From positions 248,001-312,000 of the forward strand of contig NJPS01000034.1 in assembly GCA_002946415.1 (NCBI GenBank): DNA of 64,000 bases, written 5' to 3'. Below, one piece after another: positions 42,914 through 53,384 of the stretch. The stretch comes from Rutstroemia sp. NJR-2017a BVV2 (taxonomy: Eukaryota; Ascomycota; Leotiomycetes; Helotiales; Rutstroemiaceae). Below the pieces are notes generated by a model. That model had not been told where the DNA came from. It did not search any database and saw nothing but the letters and a program-made list of their open reading frames with translations. The position numbers were made by a program, and so were the translations under genes. Numbering within the stretch: position 1 is the first letter of the stretch; each line of letters starts with the position of its first letter.

Positions 42914-43842
42914 CTATTTCTCACCCCCAGCACCAGCAAACTTACCTTTCCCGAAAATAAAGTCCTCCAATTCCTGATACGCAACTTCCAGATCGTCATT
43001 CACGATAATCACATCGTGAACACCGGGCGTCTTGGAATACTCCAATTCGAGTTTGGCTTGCGCCAGACGCTTCTGTATAGATTCTTCCTTTTCGGTGCCG
43101 CGGCCACGCAGACGTGCTTCCAGGACTTCGAAGGGGGATTTATCGGCGCTGGAGGGTGGGGAGATAAATATGTAGCGCGCTGGAAAGGAGGGGACTGCGT
43201 GGATTTGTTTTACGCCCTGTGAAGTTGAACGTTAGTCTGTTGTTTGAGAACAAGGTGGAAACAGGGAGAATGCGCAGAGGGCAAAGAAGAAAGGTATGAG
43301 AAGGTAAAACGAACCTCCATCTCGATATCCAGCACAACAACCTTTCCCTCCCCTCTCTTCTCCTCAATCATCTTCCTGCTCGTCCCGTATCGGTTCCCCC
43401 CGAACTTTGCATGCTCAACAAACTCGCCCTTCTCGATCATGCGCTCGAACTCCTCCATGGTGATGTAGTAGTAGTCGACATTGGGCGTCTCTCCCGGACG
43501 GGGTGCACGTGTGGTGTGCGAGATAGAGGTGGTGAAGAGGTTCGGGTGGTTGGAGAGGAGACGGGAGTAAAGGGTTCCCTTGCCGACACCTGAAGGACCG
43601 GAGATTATGATTGGGTTGGTGGTTGGGATTGCTTTAAGAGTCTGGGTCAGTGTGCTATCGAGAGTCATGAGAAGAGAGGAAGTGGGCTTACGAGACATGG
43701 TGCTAGTGGTGGTGAAAGGTTTCTGGAGGAAGATGCGGGACGTTCTGAATTCAGGAATAGATTTATGAAATTTACTCGTAGAAGCAAAAGAAAGATTGTT
43801 AGATACAGTAAGTCTAAGATGTTGCGATGGTAGAAAACGCAT
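42914..43842 (-). CDS. GUK1: Guanylate kinase, possibly with mitochondrial presequence
   Basis: Exons 43315-43842 and 42914-43216 encode 276 residues. The P-loop GPSGVGKGT is at about 82-90, with [11 protein letters not shown], the GMP-binding [20 protein letters not shown] and VLDIEME, and the lid [20 protein letters not shown]. It phosphorylates GMP to GDP. The 49 residues before MSRKPTSS are Ser/Arg-rich with one acid and look like a mitochondrial presequence; an internal ATG at 43698 would give a cytosolic form. A 60-nt stop-free potential intron (43632-43691) lies at this junction. The stop TAG at 42914 is followed in frame by 28 protein-like codons (see findings). Confidence 0.88.
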
Positions 43843-44245
43843 AGAAAAATAGAAAGAGGGGCAGGGAAAGAAAGCCAGGTGGAAGTTATTTCATGCAGAA
43901 TCCATGAAATAGTTGTGTATAAGTTGAGTTGTGGACTAAAATTGACTGATAAAGCTCCACGGGGAAACCGACCCCTTATCGGGCTTGTGCCTTTCAATGT
44001 GGGGCTATACTCTACTTCTGACCTAAATTTTAGTTCGTAGGACCGACATGTCACGTCGTGAATTTAAAAGACATCGGGCGAATTGATTCTCACATTGTAG
44101 AGTGTGTTGATCGAGGAGTAAGAAAAACAATCAATTAAGGCATGATAATAAAAAACAAAATATAAAGCTTGGGTATTTCTCCTTCCAATATTACTCCAAA
44201 CGCCCTTTAAACTCCGGTACCTAACTGTTGCTTCTCTTTAGACAT
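43843..44245. other. Intergenic region
   Basis: About 400 bp between two minus-strand genes, containing the GUK1 promoter. Nothing specific was seen. Confidence 0.45.
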
Positions 44246-45161
44246 CTATATATGTCCACGCATGTGTGACTCCTCATCATCATCCGGGAAGGTGGCCGCA
44301 CTGTATCTGCTGCTTGGGGGATAGTAGGGTTTCTGATTCGCAGGGTGTAAAGCCGATTCTGGACGTTGGATTTCCGGTACTATTGGCGAAGATCGAGCTT
44401 GAGGAACAGGTTCTGATTGGAATGGCTTAGAGATCTGGGAATGACGAATAGGGAATCGCAACGAGAAACGAGGCTTGCGTCGCTCGGTTGATTCGGCATT
44501 ATAGGAGGGAAGGCCTTCCTCGTTTGCTGGCGAGGAGAGCCTGAAAGGTTTTTCATAGATGTCCGTAGGTTTCGCTGCTCCGTGGGAACGAATCTGGCGA
44601 GCCGTTCTGTTCTTTTCAGAGAAAACATAAGACTAATTTTCTTCGTCAGTATAACGCCACTTAAGACACGACATGAGGCGTACTGCAATGATATTGAACA
44701 AGCCCATGACTGATGAAAGAACACCAGAAGAAATGACTACACGCCACATAGGTAGACCAAGGGTTTGGACACTAGTGGCAGTCTTATTGAGGTTTCCCAA
44801 AATATTGAAACCAAGAGCAATCATAGAAATACCAAGGAAGGTGAAGCCGTTGTAGGGACTCAGTGTTGGCCAGTATGTTGCGAAGTATGTGCGGAATAGA
44901 CTAAGTTCGGATGCGATGAGAAAGATGCCGATAGCGCTGGTGATGAAATGCGAGACGCCGTCGAAGAAGAAGAACTATGTTCACGTTAGCAGAGAAATAA
45001 AGACATCTGGAAGAGGGATAACATACATTGGAGGTCTTGACTGTCATGATAAGCATGATCCAACTTGCTACGACGACATCAAGAAGAGAAATGATGTTCA
45101 TGACTCGGAGAACATTAAGAATTATAAAGCCGCGGCCTTGTTGCTTCATTGATTTGGCCAT
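44246..45161 (-). CDS. Tetraspan membrane protein with proline-rich cytosolic tail
   Basis: Exons 45027-45161, 44684-44974 and 44246-44632 encode 270 residues. Four hydrophobic segments are visible, near 13-38 (FIILNVLRVMNIISLLDVVV), 50-66, 82-102 (FTFLGISMIALGFNILGNLN) and 120-142 (VVISSGVLSSVMGLFNIIA). A basic Ser/Pro-rich tail follows (FPIRHSQISKPFQSEPVPQA). This layout is common in a fungal family of unknown function. The 51-nt intron between exons 2 and 3 ends with AATTAG; reading through it would stop at once. Confidence 0.75.
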
Positions 45162-46545
45162 GTTGCTTATGGACACCAAAGGCTGTAAAGTTGTAAATAT
45201 AGAGTAGTGGTGGCGAGATGCTCGATTCTTGAGTGACGAATTGACGGCGACCTACAGTGGGTGGGCAAGTGGTCGTGGAAGTTGACTGCCTGCAGTACTA
45301 ACGTTTCGAAAGCGATTTAATGTGGTGAAAATAGTATTTGGTGTTGTGTAGTTGGAAAACAGCTGATATATCGTGAAAGTAGTTGAAGTTCTGGAAAGGA
45401 AAGAAGAGAAGTAAAAGGAGGGAGAAGAGAATCCAAGGTGTTCAATATATAAAGTAGATATTTTGTTCACTGTTCAGGACCAGCCTTCACCTCATTGTCT
45501 GAATAGATGACAATGTAGAAAGAAACAAAAGAAAGCTATTGTGGGAAACAATAGAACAAGAGATGGGACCAAGTGAATGTATATGTGAAAGTTCAAAGAA
45601 GGCATCCAAATCCTTCACCTTCAGGTTGACGCTTGCCAAACCATGCTATTGTGGGGTGATAGAAGTCTTTATCATGGCCGTTATAGCAAGAATCAAGAAT
45701 GTCCAATAGCACAAAGGTCGCTTTTCAATTCTTTAACCAGAGCGTGAATAATAGAGATTACGACTAGACAGCGTCAAACTTAGAGTGAATGATTGGATGA
45801 CATGCCAAGGTGAGTGAGGTCTGAGAGTGGTAGGAAAGGTAGGAAAGGCAGGGGGGTAACGAGCGGATGGAACTCGAGGAGCTTCAAGGAGCTTTCTTGC
45901 CTGCGTGAACGCGACTAGAAATGGACTCTGACATCGAACATCCAGGTAAGAAGACGACTGTCGTCCAATAGAAGCTTTGAGCGGAGGGTAAGTAGTAAAG
46001 CCAGGTCGAACGGGACTTCTGGGTCTGCGCGCGCGGGTTCCAAAGCACGTTTCGGGATATAAATGTAAGGCCGAAACCATTGGACGAAGAGCCTTGCAGC
46101 CTTTCCTGCGTATTTTCGTGTAAGGATGTTTCATTGATGCCATGCAACAAAGGAAACATACGGAAGCCGTGTCCAATGAATTAATTCTTTGTTGGGCATC
46201 AATTATTTTTATAATTCCAGTCCTTGTGCATGAAATCCGACGGATGGTGTTGACAGTCAAGCATTGTTGTTCTTCGATGATTTGGCCAAAGATGGACTCC
46301 GTCTCAGATCTTCCACGCGGAGGACCGGCCGCGCGAATGTTCCATTTTTGGTACAGTCGGTGAAATCCACCAATCGCTCCGATGCCACTCCAAGCGAAAA
46401 GGGAGATCCAGATCTTTCCTGCTCGGTCCGTTCAGCCTTCAGTCTTGCTTACTTTTGACACCGCAAGAGGGAAAAAGCTACGCAGTCCAAGGAAAGTCCT
46501 TACGAGTCCATCGAATTTATCGCAGACCCTTCGAATCTCATCATC
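45162..46545. other. Intergenic region, 1.4 kb
   Basis: 5' flanks of the tetraspan gene (minus) and SERF (plus). Overlapping open frames at 45733-46260 on the minus strand have low-information composition and no conserved motif. I see no RNA gene. Confidence 0.5.
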
Positions 46546-46883
46546 ATGGCGAGAGGCAACCAAAGAGACCAGGACCGTTTGAAAGCCCAGAAAGCGGCCC
46601 AGGCCATGGTGTGTAGCCCCCGATCCTTTGCCTCCCCAGATTTATCTACACCTACTGCGGCACATAGTCCTAACAAATCTTCTCTTCTAGAAAAAAGGCA
46701 ACACTAAATCGAAGGCCCAAATGATGGCCGACAAGGAAAAGACGAACGCTCTGATGCTGGAAAAACAGAGGATCGGTAAGGCTACCTAGATGCCCATTCC
46801 ACAGACTTGCGACGGACGTTGACATTATTATAGCCGATGCGAAGAAGGAGAAGGAGGAGAGGGAGAAGAAGGGCGCAAAATAA
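46546..46883 (+). CDS. SERF / 4F5-family small protein
   Basis: Exons 46546-46608, 46691-46775 and 46834-46883 encode 65 residues. The sequence starts MARGNQRDQDRLKAQKAAQA and continues KKGNTKSKAQMMADKEKTN, then ADAKKEKEEREKKGAK. This is the 4F5/SERF family signature (ARGNQRxxxRxKxxKK). Members such as worm MOAG-4 and yeast YDL085C-A bind nucleic acids or promote amyloid formation in vitro; the cellular role is unclear. The gene is too short and spliced to be obvious by ORF length. Confidence 0.92.
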
Positions 46884-47565
46884 TTAATGATCGCTCTGTC
46901 TATGTTCGCGAATACCCTTCCTTGCCTCATCACTTTACAATTTACAGACGGGGACGGAGTTTTGGAGGAGTTGCCTTTTTACGTTGCAACTTTTAGCATG
47001 GGGGAACGTCGAGCATTTAGGTTAATAGAGCGCGTGAATTTCTGTCGAGTGTTCGTCGGTCGTGAGATGTGTAATCGTAGTCCTGGGTTGGTCGCAATAG
47101 ACATTTGCAGGATCCCAGTAATAGAACAGCATACCACCCAGCCGTATGATTTTGAGATTTGTGAACGAAATGAACACAAAGGTCCAATATCCCGCCCGTC
47201 TCCGAAGTATTGTGCATTTCGGAGCTCAACGTCTGTCCTGGCTGGCTTACAGTATTTTAGTTGCAGCCTTAGATTCGGTAGTAGATTTTGCTACGACATC
47301 AACATATTTTGGACGAGAGAACTTAACCTGGCCTGCTTTGATATAACCGCGAGAGACTGTAGACACCTCTGCGAGTAACACCTAGTCTGTCTGAACAGTC
47401 CATTCAATTATTGAGTCTCAATGAGCAATCCTGGGTATGATCAAACGCCAAAGACCGATGCCCATAAACCAATGCCATGTGTGAAAATAGCCTGCCGATA
47501 AAATACAGATCCGAGGACTCCTAATAACCAACTTCAAACGCTAGATCCTTGGTAATAAGGCTTTA
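46884..47565. other. Convergent intergenic region
   Basis: About 680 bp between SERF and LST8. A 163-codon plus-strand frame (46887-47378) begins four bases after the SERF stop but is overlapped by minus-strand open frames and lacks family features. It is treated as non-coding. Confidence 0.45.
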
Positions 47566-48851
47566 CTATCGAGCTTCCGAGTAATCGTTGAGTGCGACAC
47601 ACACAAGCCCTAGTTCGGTCAGCCTAAATCCGTGCTAGCCTTGCAGAGCTACAAACCTCGATGATGTCCGTTATATTGTCGAATGATTTGCTCACTGTGC
47701 AATTCCCATAGCCTTGCATAGTGATCAGAGCATGCCGTGACCAGATACGCGGAATCAGCGCTGAAGGCACAGTCCCAAACCCATCTTTGATGGCCAGTTA
47801 AAGTCGATTCAAGATTGAAAGGTCTTGTTTCCGCGGCCGGCTGATTTGGATTTGGAGCCAGAGCATTAAAGTCTACCTCCCAAATTTTGGCGGTGTGATC
47901 GGCGCTGCATGTTGCGAGATGTTTGACGTCCGGTGAAAGTAGAACCCGGGTGATGTATTGGTTATGAGCCTTGAAATGGGTGACCGGCATGAGCTGGGTC
48001 TTTTCGCGAAACTGAAGTAGTTGCCAGACATAGACACTGCCCTATTGTCGAGATTAGAAAGTCCATCTATATACCAATGTTGTTCATACCGAGTTGGTGC
48101 CCGCGCACAGGGTTGAGCCGTCAGTTGCGACAGTGACGCTTGAGACGGGCACATCTTCTTCAGGAATGAGTTGATGTGAGCAGTTATTCTCTGCTAAATC
48201 CCAAATTCGAACACTTCCACCACGATCGCAACTGATAATCTCGCCTTGGTTGGGATGAATAACTACGTCGTTCACAGGGCAGCCATGACTGTAGCTTCGT
48301 TGTACCGTTCCGCTCCTAGTCTCCCAAATCTTGACGGTTCCGTCCTCAGAACTAGTGACCATCCATTTCCCCTCGCAGTGAAAAGCAACACCTGTTATGT
48401 TTCCGGTATGACCTTCGAACGTTAGGAGGGGGTTAGGGTTTGTGGATTTGATGTCGTAAAGCTTGACAGTGTGGTGGCCGGCCGCAGCAAGAAAGCGCTT
48501 GTCAGGCGAAATACATAGACGATTGACTTGAGAATCGGGATGTTGGATGGTTCGGGAGCAGATTCCAGAAAGTGCCTCCCAAAAACTAGAGTAACAGCCT
48601 CAGTAACGTTCTTGGTGTAATGCTCGCGCAAGGCTGTAGAAGGAAGCTTGATCATACCGTATGGTGTGGTCATAGCCAGCTGTAACAAAGACACAAAGAT
48701 TGTCAGTGACAGCTATGTCAAGAGCTGGCAAATATGCCATATTGGGAAAGCTCAAGAGGACGTTGAGCAAGTGGTAGTTTGCCCACCAGAGTAGAGGAGT
48801 AAATTGGTGAAGGGGGAGGTAATGCTTACCGGTGCACAAAATAACAGACAT
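47566..48851 (-). CDS. LST8: TOR complex WD40 subunit LST8
   Basis: Exons 48830-48851, 48658-48679, 48090-48585, 47657-48041 and 47566-47609 encode 322 residues. The first two coding exons are 22 nt each and build MSVILCT|AGYDHTIR|FWEALSGICSRTIQHP, the conserved Lst8 start. WD repeats follow (GKWMVTSSEDGTVKIWET; DRGGSVRIWDLAENNC; DVKHLATCSADHTAKIWEV; WVWDCAFSADSAYLVTACSD). The last exon gives GLVCVALNDYSEAR, the typical C-terminal blade closure. Lst8 stabilises the TOR kinase in TORC1 and TORC2. Confidence 0.93.
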
Positions 48852-49610
48852 TTCTGTTTACGCGATAGAGTTCTTTTTAACAGACATGCGATAAAGAAGG
48901 AAAGATAGCGAGATTCAGAGATACCGGAATTGTTGAGTTAATTATATTGTTCGAGGCACCGTCTGTTGCTGTCGAGTATATTGAAAGATAGCTATCAATG
49001 GACCAATCCTCGCACGGCAGTGACGTTGGAATAGGCCGTACAGTTAGCCGGGTTTTTGCTATTGCAAGGATATATCGCTTGATAGATTGATTGATTGGCT
49101 CACCTCATTAGCTCGCTTCGTAGATCTGTAGAGCTCCTTCTTGATATCTCAGCCTTGTGGTTGCGCACGGAGGTCGGCGTTTAAATGTGCCTAGCTTTCA
49201 AACCTGCCATATTGAATTCACTCATTCGTGCAGGCTCAACTCCGTCTTCATCTTGTACAGCTTCTTCTCTACTTTATGAATAGTAAGACTTCAACTCCCT
49301 AGCCATTCTCAATCAACAGCACTTGTGGTAGAATTTTGACCCTTTCGTGTCAATTCTCAGCTGGAGAAAAACCGGGCAGCTCTTGAGCGTCATCTTAGGC
49401 TACCAAACAATAACATAGAACTTTTGTCAACCACTACCCTAGATGGGTCTCAACACTTGCTGTTGACGTTCAAGTATTGTCTCTACTGCCGTGAGACATC
49501 AAAGGCTGTTACCACTGGCAACGCTCTGATCGTCTATTCCTTTTCATTTACCAGCTAAGAAAAGCTGGTCTCACCTTTAACACGTCAAAGAGACCTCAAG
49601 ATATCTCGCG
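48852..49610. promoter_or_regulatory. Divergent intergenic region LST8 / orphan gene
   Basis: About 760 bp between divergent starts. Contains a GATTGATTGATTGG run near 49084-49097. No gene was seen. Confidence 0.4.
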
Positions 49611-51599
49611 ATGGAGGACGCACCTCAGGTGGTCCAGGACACATCTAGCAGTTTAGGAGGTAATTATGCTCCTGCAAATTCTTGCACGTCTAGTAATAGA
49701 GAGCTCTCTGGACTTACACTTCCCTCCTTTGAGCAGTTCCATGATCAAAGTCACATAGGTTTGGGTGGCACTGAAGATGATCCATTCGCCTTTGATCCTG
49801 AGTTAGAACGCACGATATTTGGCGAAAGCCCTTGGGACAATGGCTTTACCGATGCTTTCCTGGATACCGAGCAGATTTCCTTGATGGCAAATACGGCACA
49901 ATTCGAGGGAGACGAAAAGCCTACATCGAATCATAGCCCATCATCACCTGCAGCGTCTGGACTACATGTCCTGGGCCATTCTTCATCACAGCCTGGGACA
50001 TCTAGCGGAAGAACAGTGGTTACCACAATATCGAACATATCCCCTCTAGCTCCAAGCGAGCCGAGTCAAAAATCACTCGAGTCCAAGCCCAGTGACTCAG
50101 GAGTCCCCATGTTAGCCGAAGAAAAGGAACCATGCTGCGAGACTGTCACAGATATAGTTGAAGCTCATCATGAGACCAGGCCACTGACTCAAGAAGATAC
50201 GAGCAGTAAAGGTCCTTTGAACACTCATCTCAGTCAGCCCGCGCCACATGCTACCAGCATACCTGCTACTGGAATGTCAGGATCGTCGTCATACCATACT
50301 TTCTGTCATCAAGCTCCACAAAGCTTCCCGCAAGCAGATTCCCATAGAGTTATCAATTCAATGACCAGCAATCCCGGAAATTCAACACAGCAGACTTTTT
50401 CCAGCCATAATATTCCAGATCAAATCATTCGAAACATACGTTCTCAGAGCGAATACGTTCCAGACCAAGCTTTCAATCCTAACCATTCAATGAGAGATGA
50501 TCATCGTGCCACAGATCAAAACTGGACTACAGGTTCATCGTATCCTTCACCACCAAGCTCTGATCTCTCTTTTGACAGCTTCCCACACGGAAATAGAGAC
50601 CTGATTCGTCCTGAACTCAGAGCTGCCATCGAGCGATTTGAGAAGAAAGTTGAAACTGATGAAGAAGTCAGACAAGCTTTTGATATAGTCTTCCCTAGTA
50701 CGTTGTTATCTGACCTGTCTCGAGTGTCACATTTGCTAACGCCTAGGATAGGTCGCAGTGCTGAAGTCGAGCAATTGAAGAATACAATAGTCCTGGAAAG
50801 ACAAGAAGCAGCTTCTCGAGAAAGGGCTCTTCATAAGATTATTGCACAACTGCGATTATTCCTACCCAGCAAAGACCAACTGAAACCTCGCATGGAGGAG
50901 GCAGCCGAAACCCTTTTCGAAACTCCCAAGGAGAACCCCTATTGGATGTGCAGGCTTCAAGATCTGCGAATTACAACCCAACCATGTGGGGGGATTAATC
51001 AAGAGTGGTATTTGGAAAAGTCGATGTGGATACTGAGAAGAAAATGTAGCAAATGTATGCGCATGTGTGGCACTGGATTCCGTCAGCGAGTCAGTGACGA
51101 CTTTGTGGAAGCAATAAATGTTACATTGCCGCCGCAGTCCTCAGAAAGACCATCTAAAAAGCGCAAGCCGAACCAAACAATTGATTTGACCAAGGGGGAG
51201 ACTTACTTTGAAGCGGCTCATCGACTGTCCTTGCCAGCTGTCACGTCCGTTGCGGAGGCCAATGCGCTAAGGGCAGAGTCTTCCAGAGCGACTAGATCAT
51301 TGTCGCCTCATCCTAGCACAAGAACGAAAGTTGGAACGTTTAAGATACCGGAATCAACACAAGCCGTTTTGCGTCAACGTTTAGGTCACAAGGATGGCTG
51401 GATTAGATCACATAAAAATGATAAGGTTATTTATTTAGACGGTGATAATGAGACTCTGGGGGAAGGATCACAGCAGGAAGCACAAGTTGGGTCTGAGAAT
51501 GGTGGTAATGGGAATGATGATCATGAGGCTGGTGTAGAGGCGGTAGAGGCGGATTTGGAAGCAGACATGATGGCGGAATGTGAAGCTGCTGGACTATGA
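49611..51599 (+). CDS. Hypothetical nuclear-type protein with cysteine cluster
   Basis: Single-exon ORF of 662 residues, family not recognised. Residues 1-330 are Ser/Pro/Gln-rich and acidic near the start (GGTEDDPFAFDPELERTIFG). A helix-rich region at about 336-430 (LRAAIERFEKKVETDEEV; EVEQLKNTIVLERQEAASRE) could form a coiled coil. Residues 447-486 contain five cysteines (C447, C459, C479, C482, C486) that could bind zinc, within the Trp-rich stretch EWYLEKSMWILRRKCSKC. A basic motif (RPSKKRKPNQT) suggests nuclear import. The C terminus is acidic. It could be a transcription or chromatin protein; this is inference. Confidence 0.65.
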   Translation: MEDAPQVVQDTSSSLGGNYAPANSCTSSNRELSGLTLPSFEQFHDQSHIGLGGTEDDPFAFDPELERTIFGESPWDNGFTDAFLDTEQISLMANTAQFEGDEKPTSNHSPSSPAASGLHVLGHSSSQPGTSSGRTVVTTISNISPLAPSEPSQKSLESKPSDSGVPMLAEEKEPCCETVTDIVEAHHETRPLTQEDTSSKGPLNTHLSQPAPHATSIPATGMSGSSSYHTFCHQAPQSFPQADSHRVINSMTSNPGNSTQQTFSSHNIPDQIIRNIRSQSEYVPDQAFNPNHSMRDDHRATDQNWTTGSSYPSPPSSDLSFDSFPHGNRDLIRPELRAAIERFEKKVETDEEVRQAFDIVFPSTLLSDLSRVSHLLTPRIGRSAEVEQLKNTIVLERQEAASRERALHKIIAQLRLFLPSKDQLKPRMEEAAETLFETPKENPYWMCRLQDLRITTQPCGGINQEWYLEKSMWILRRKCSKCMRMCGTGFRQRVSDDFVEAINVTLPPQSSERPSKKRKPNQTIDLTKGETYFEAAHRLSLPAVTSVAEANALRAESSRATRSLSPHPSTRTKVGTFKIPESTQAVLRQRLGHKDGWIRSHKNDKVIYLDGDNETLGEGSQQEAQVGSENGGNGNDDHEAGVEAVEADLEADMMAECEAAGL

Positions 51600-52677
51600 A
51601 TAAATATGGATTCGGCATGGAGAGTTTTCTTGGACGCAAACATATTTTACCAGTGCAGACGATGTTGCTGGCAAGCTTGAGGTCCTTCAGCATACATATT
51701 GATGACGCTCAATGGATGGAAGATATTTCGCTGTGGTATCCTTGAGGCGAGATGGTGGAGTGGGAGGATAAAGAAGAAACAAGGGCAGGGCATGAAATAT
51801 GATTATCTATGTAGAGTAGGCTAGGTCGGGGGGGACGTTATTTTTTAGTTTAGGAATGATACCAAACGTTGCAATTTTAAGACGTCTATATATTTCACTG
51901 TTTCAGCTGTGTCTACCGTGATAACCATGGAAGCGGCATTAGGTCTGATAGATGCGCATACGAGAATGACGCGCTGGAACCGATCAACGGGGAAAGACAA
52001 GACATGAGGAATCTTGCTAAATAAACCGGTGAATCCCACTTGTGTCTTCCTTTCAGACACAGAAGTGACATGACATGCAAATTGGTTTGGTTTGTGCACT
52101 TTATCCCATATCAACGAGTAATAAATTGCTTGAATTTGTCTTAAACTATTTTCCGATCTACCTTTCTTTCGTAAAGAGAAGGCCAAAAATGTCTCAGTCA
52201 AGATCGACCAATGATTTTTAATTTTAAGAACAGAAACAAGCCTCCTTAATATCTCAACTCGAGAACACAATCATCTTTATTTATCTCTTTCTCGACTACC
52301 GCCGCTATGAAAAGAATCACCCCCGCCGTCTATGCTATGCATGCATCTCGCTATCCATCCTCTCAATCAATTACAAAGAAAGTATGGTTGGTAGGCTTCT
52401 TCTCCCAATAAGGTATCGTATCGTAAAGTATTAGAAGAAAAAAGAGAGAGAAAAGAACCCCCTGGCAAATGCAATATGGCGAACACCTTCATTATGAACC
52501 CCAAATCCAGATTTAATTTTTTGATTCATTCCTCCCCAGATGCGCTCTTCCTTTCCAATATATGCTTTGTCCAATTCCCCATATCCATTCATGAATTATG
52601 AATTAATTTATCGAGTAAGTTGACTGAGTCCGAGGAATTTGCAATTCGTAGTTGTCGTTATTGAAAAGAGAAGGAGC
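51600..52677. other. Convergent intergenic region, 1.08 kb
   Basis: A/T-rich 3' flanks of the orphan gene and the ccg-6-like gene. A minus-strand ORF at 51845-52270 has low protein likelihood. Nothing else was seen. Confidence 0.5.
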
Positions 52678-53384
52678 TTACAAGATGTAAGCGGCGACAC
52701 CGAGAAGACCAGCAAGGCTGGCGCCGGAGAAGGCGAGAACGCGGTTTCCGCTGTTGGAGATGATTGGGGTGGTGCCAGATGGGGTTGCGCTGGAGCCGGC
52801 GGCAGATGTGGTTCCGACGGATCCCTTGCTGGTGGCGACGGAGGTTGAGCTGGTGGCAACAGTTCCGTTGGGGTAGACTGGTGCGCTGGATGGGATGACT
52901 GTGGCGGTGGTTGGGGCACCGGTGCTATGATAGTGTTAGCATTTGGTCTCAGAATTCACCTTTGAAGAAGAGGATATGGTACATACCAGGTTGAGCAGAT
53001 CACGGAAGAGGTGGTGTAAACTGGCTTGGAGACAGTGCATGGGCAGTTAGTGATGGTGACGGTCTCGCTCTATTGATCGAATTAGTGTCGTGATCAAATT
53101 GCGCAGATCTTGAAATCAAGGCGCGGTCAGATTGGATAGATCGATCATGTTAGATCGACCCTCTGAACAGCATATTCCTGTCAAGATTGGGGGAATGGAA
53201 TATTTACCTCAGTAGCAGTGTAGGTAACTCCATTGAACGAGAAAGAGGTGGCCACTGGGCAGACGGTGGTGAATGAGGTGACAACGTCGGTGACCCAGAC
53301 GGCGCTTGGGGTGGCGGTGTGGTTACCGTTGGCGGCAACGACGGCTGCGAAAGCAGAGGCGACGGCGATGGTTGAGAATTGCAT
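52678..53384 (-). CDS. ccg-6-like secreted GPI-type cell-wall protein
   Basis: Exons 53208-53384, 52987-53069 and 52678-52924 encode 168 residues. A signal peptide (MQFSTIAVASAFAAVVAANG) is followed by VTDVVTSFTTVCPVATSFSF, then NGVTYTATE, then SETVTITNCPCTVSKPVYT, a cysteine pattern matching Neurospora clock-controlled protein CCG-6. The Ser/Thr-rich stalk ends in a hydrophobic tail (VLAFSGASLAGLLGVAAYIL), a GPI signal. The conserved cysteines are spread over three exons. It has a very long upstream gene-free region, which may hold regulatory elements. Confidence 0.82.

Noticed and set aside
42914..42956. Splicing across the guanylate kinase stop from the GTAAGT donor
   Set aside because: Nearby acceptors (ATAG, GCAG) give introns of 32 or 41 nt that shift the frame into a stop, so splicing does not explain the extension.
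45733..46260. 175-codon minus-strand open frame in the 1.4 kb intergenic region
   Set aside because: Basic, Ser/Pro-rich random-looking composition, overlapped by another open frame in the same strand. No conserved pattern.
46887..47378. 163-codon plus-strand open frame right after SERF
   Set aside because: It starts four bases after the SERF stop, is mirrored by open frames on the other strand, has no family-like motif and no intron signals. Probably 3' flank.
51845..52270. 141-codon minus-strand ORF downstream of the orphan gene
   Set aside because: Low-complexity-free but no motif, located in an A/T-rich convergent 3' region. Not supported.
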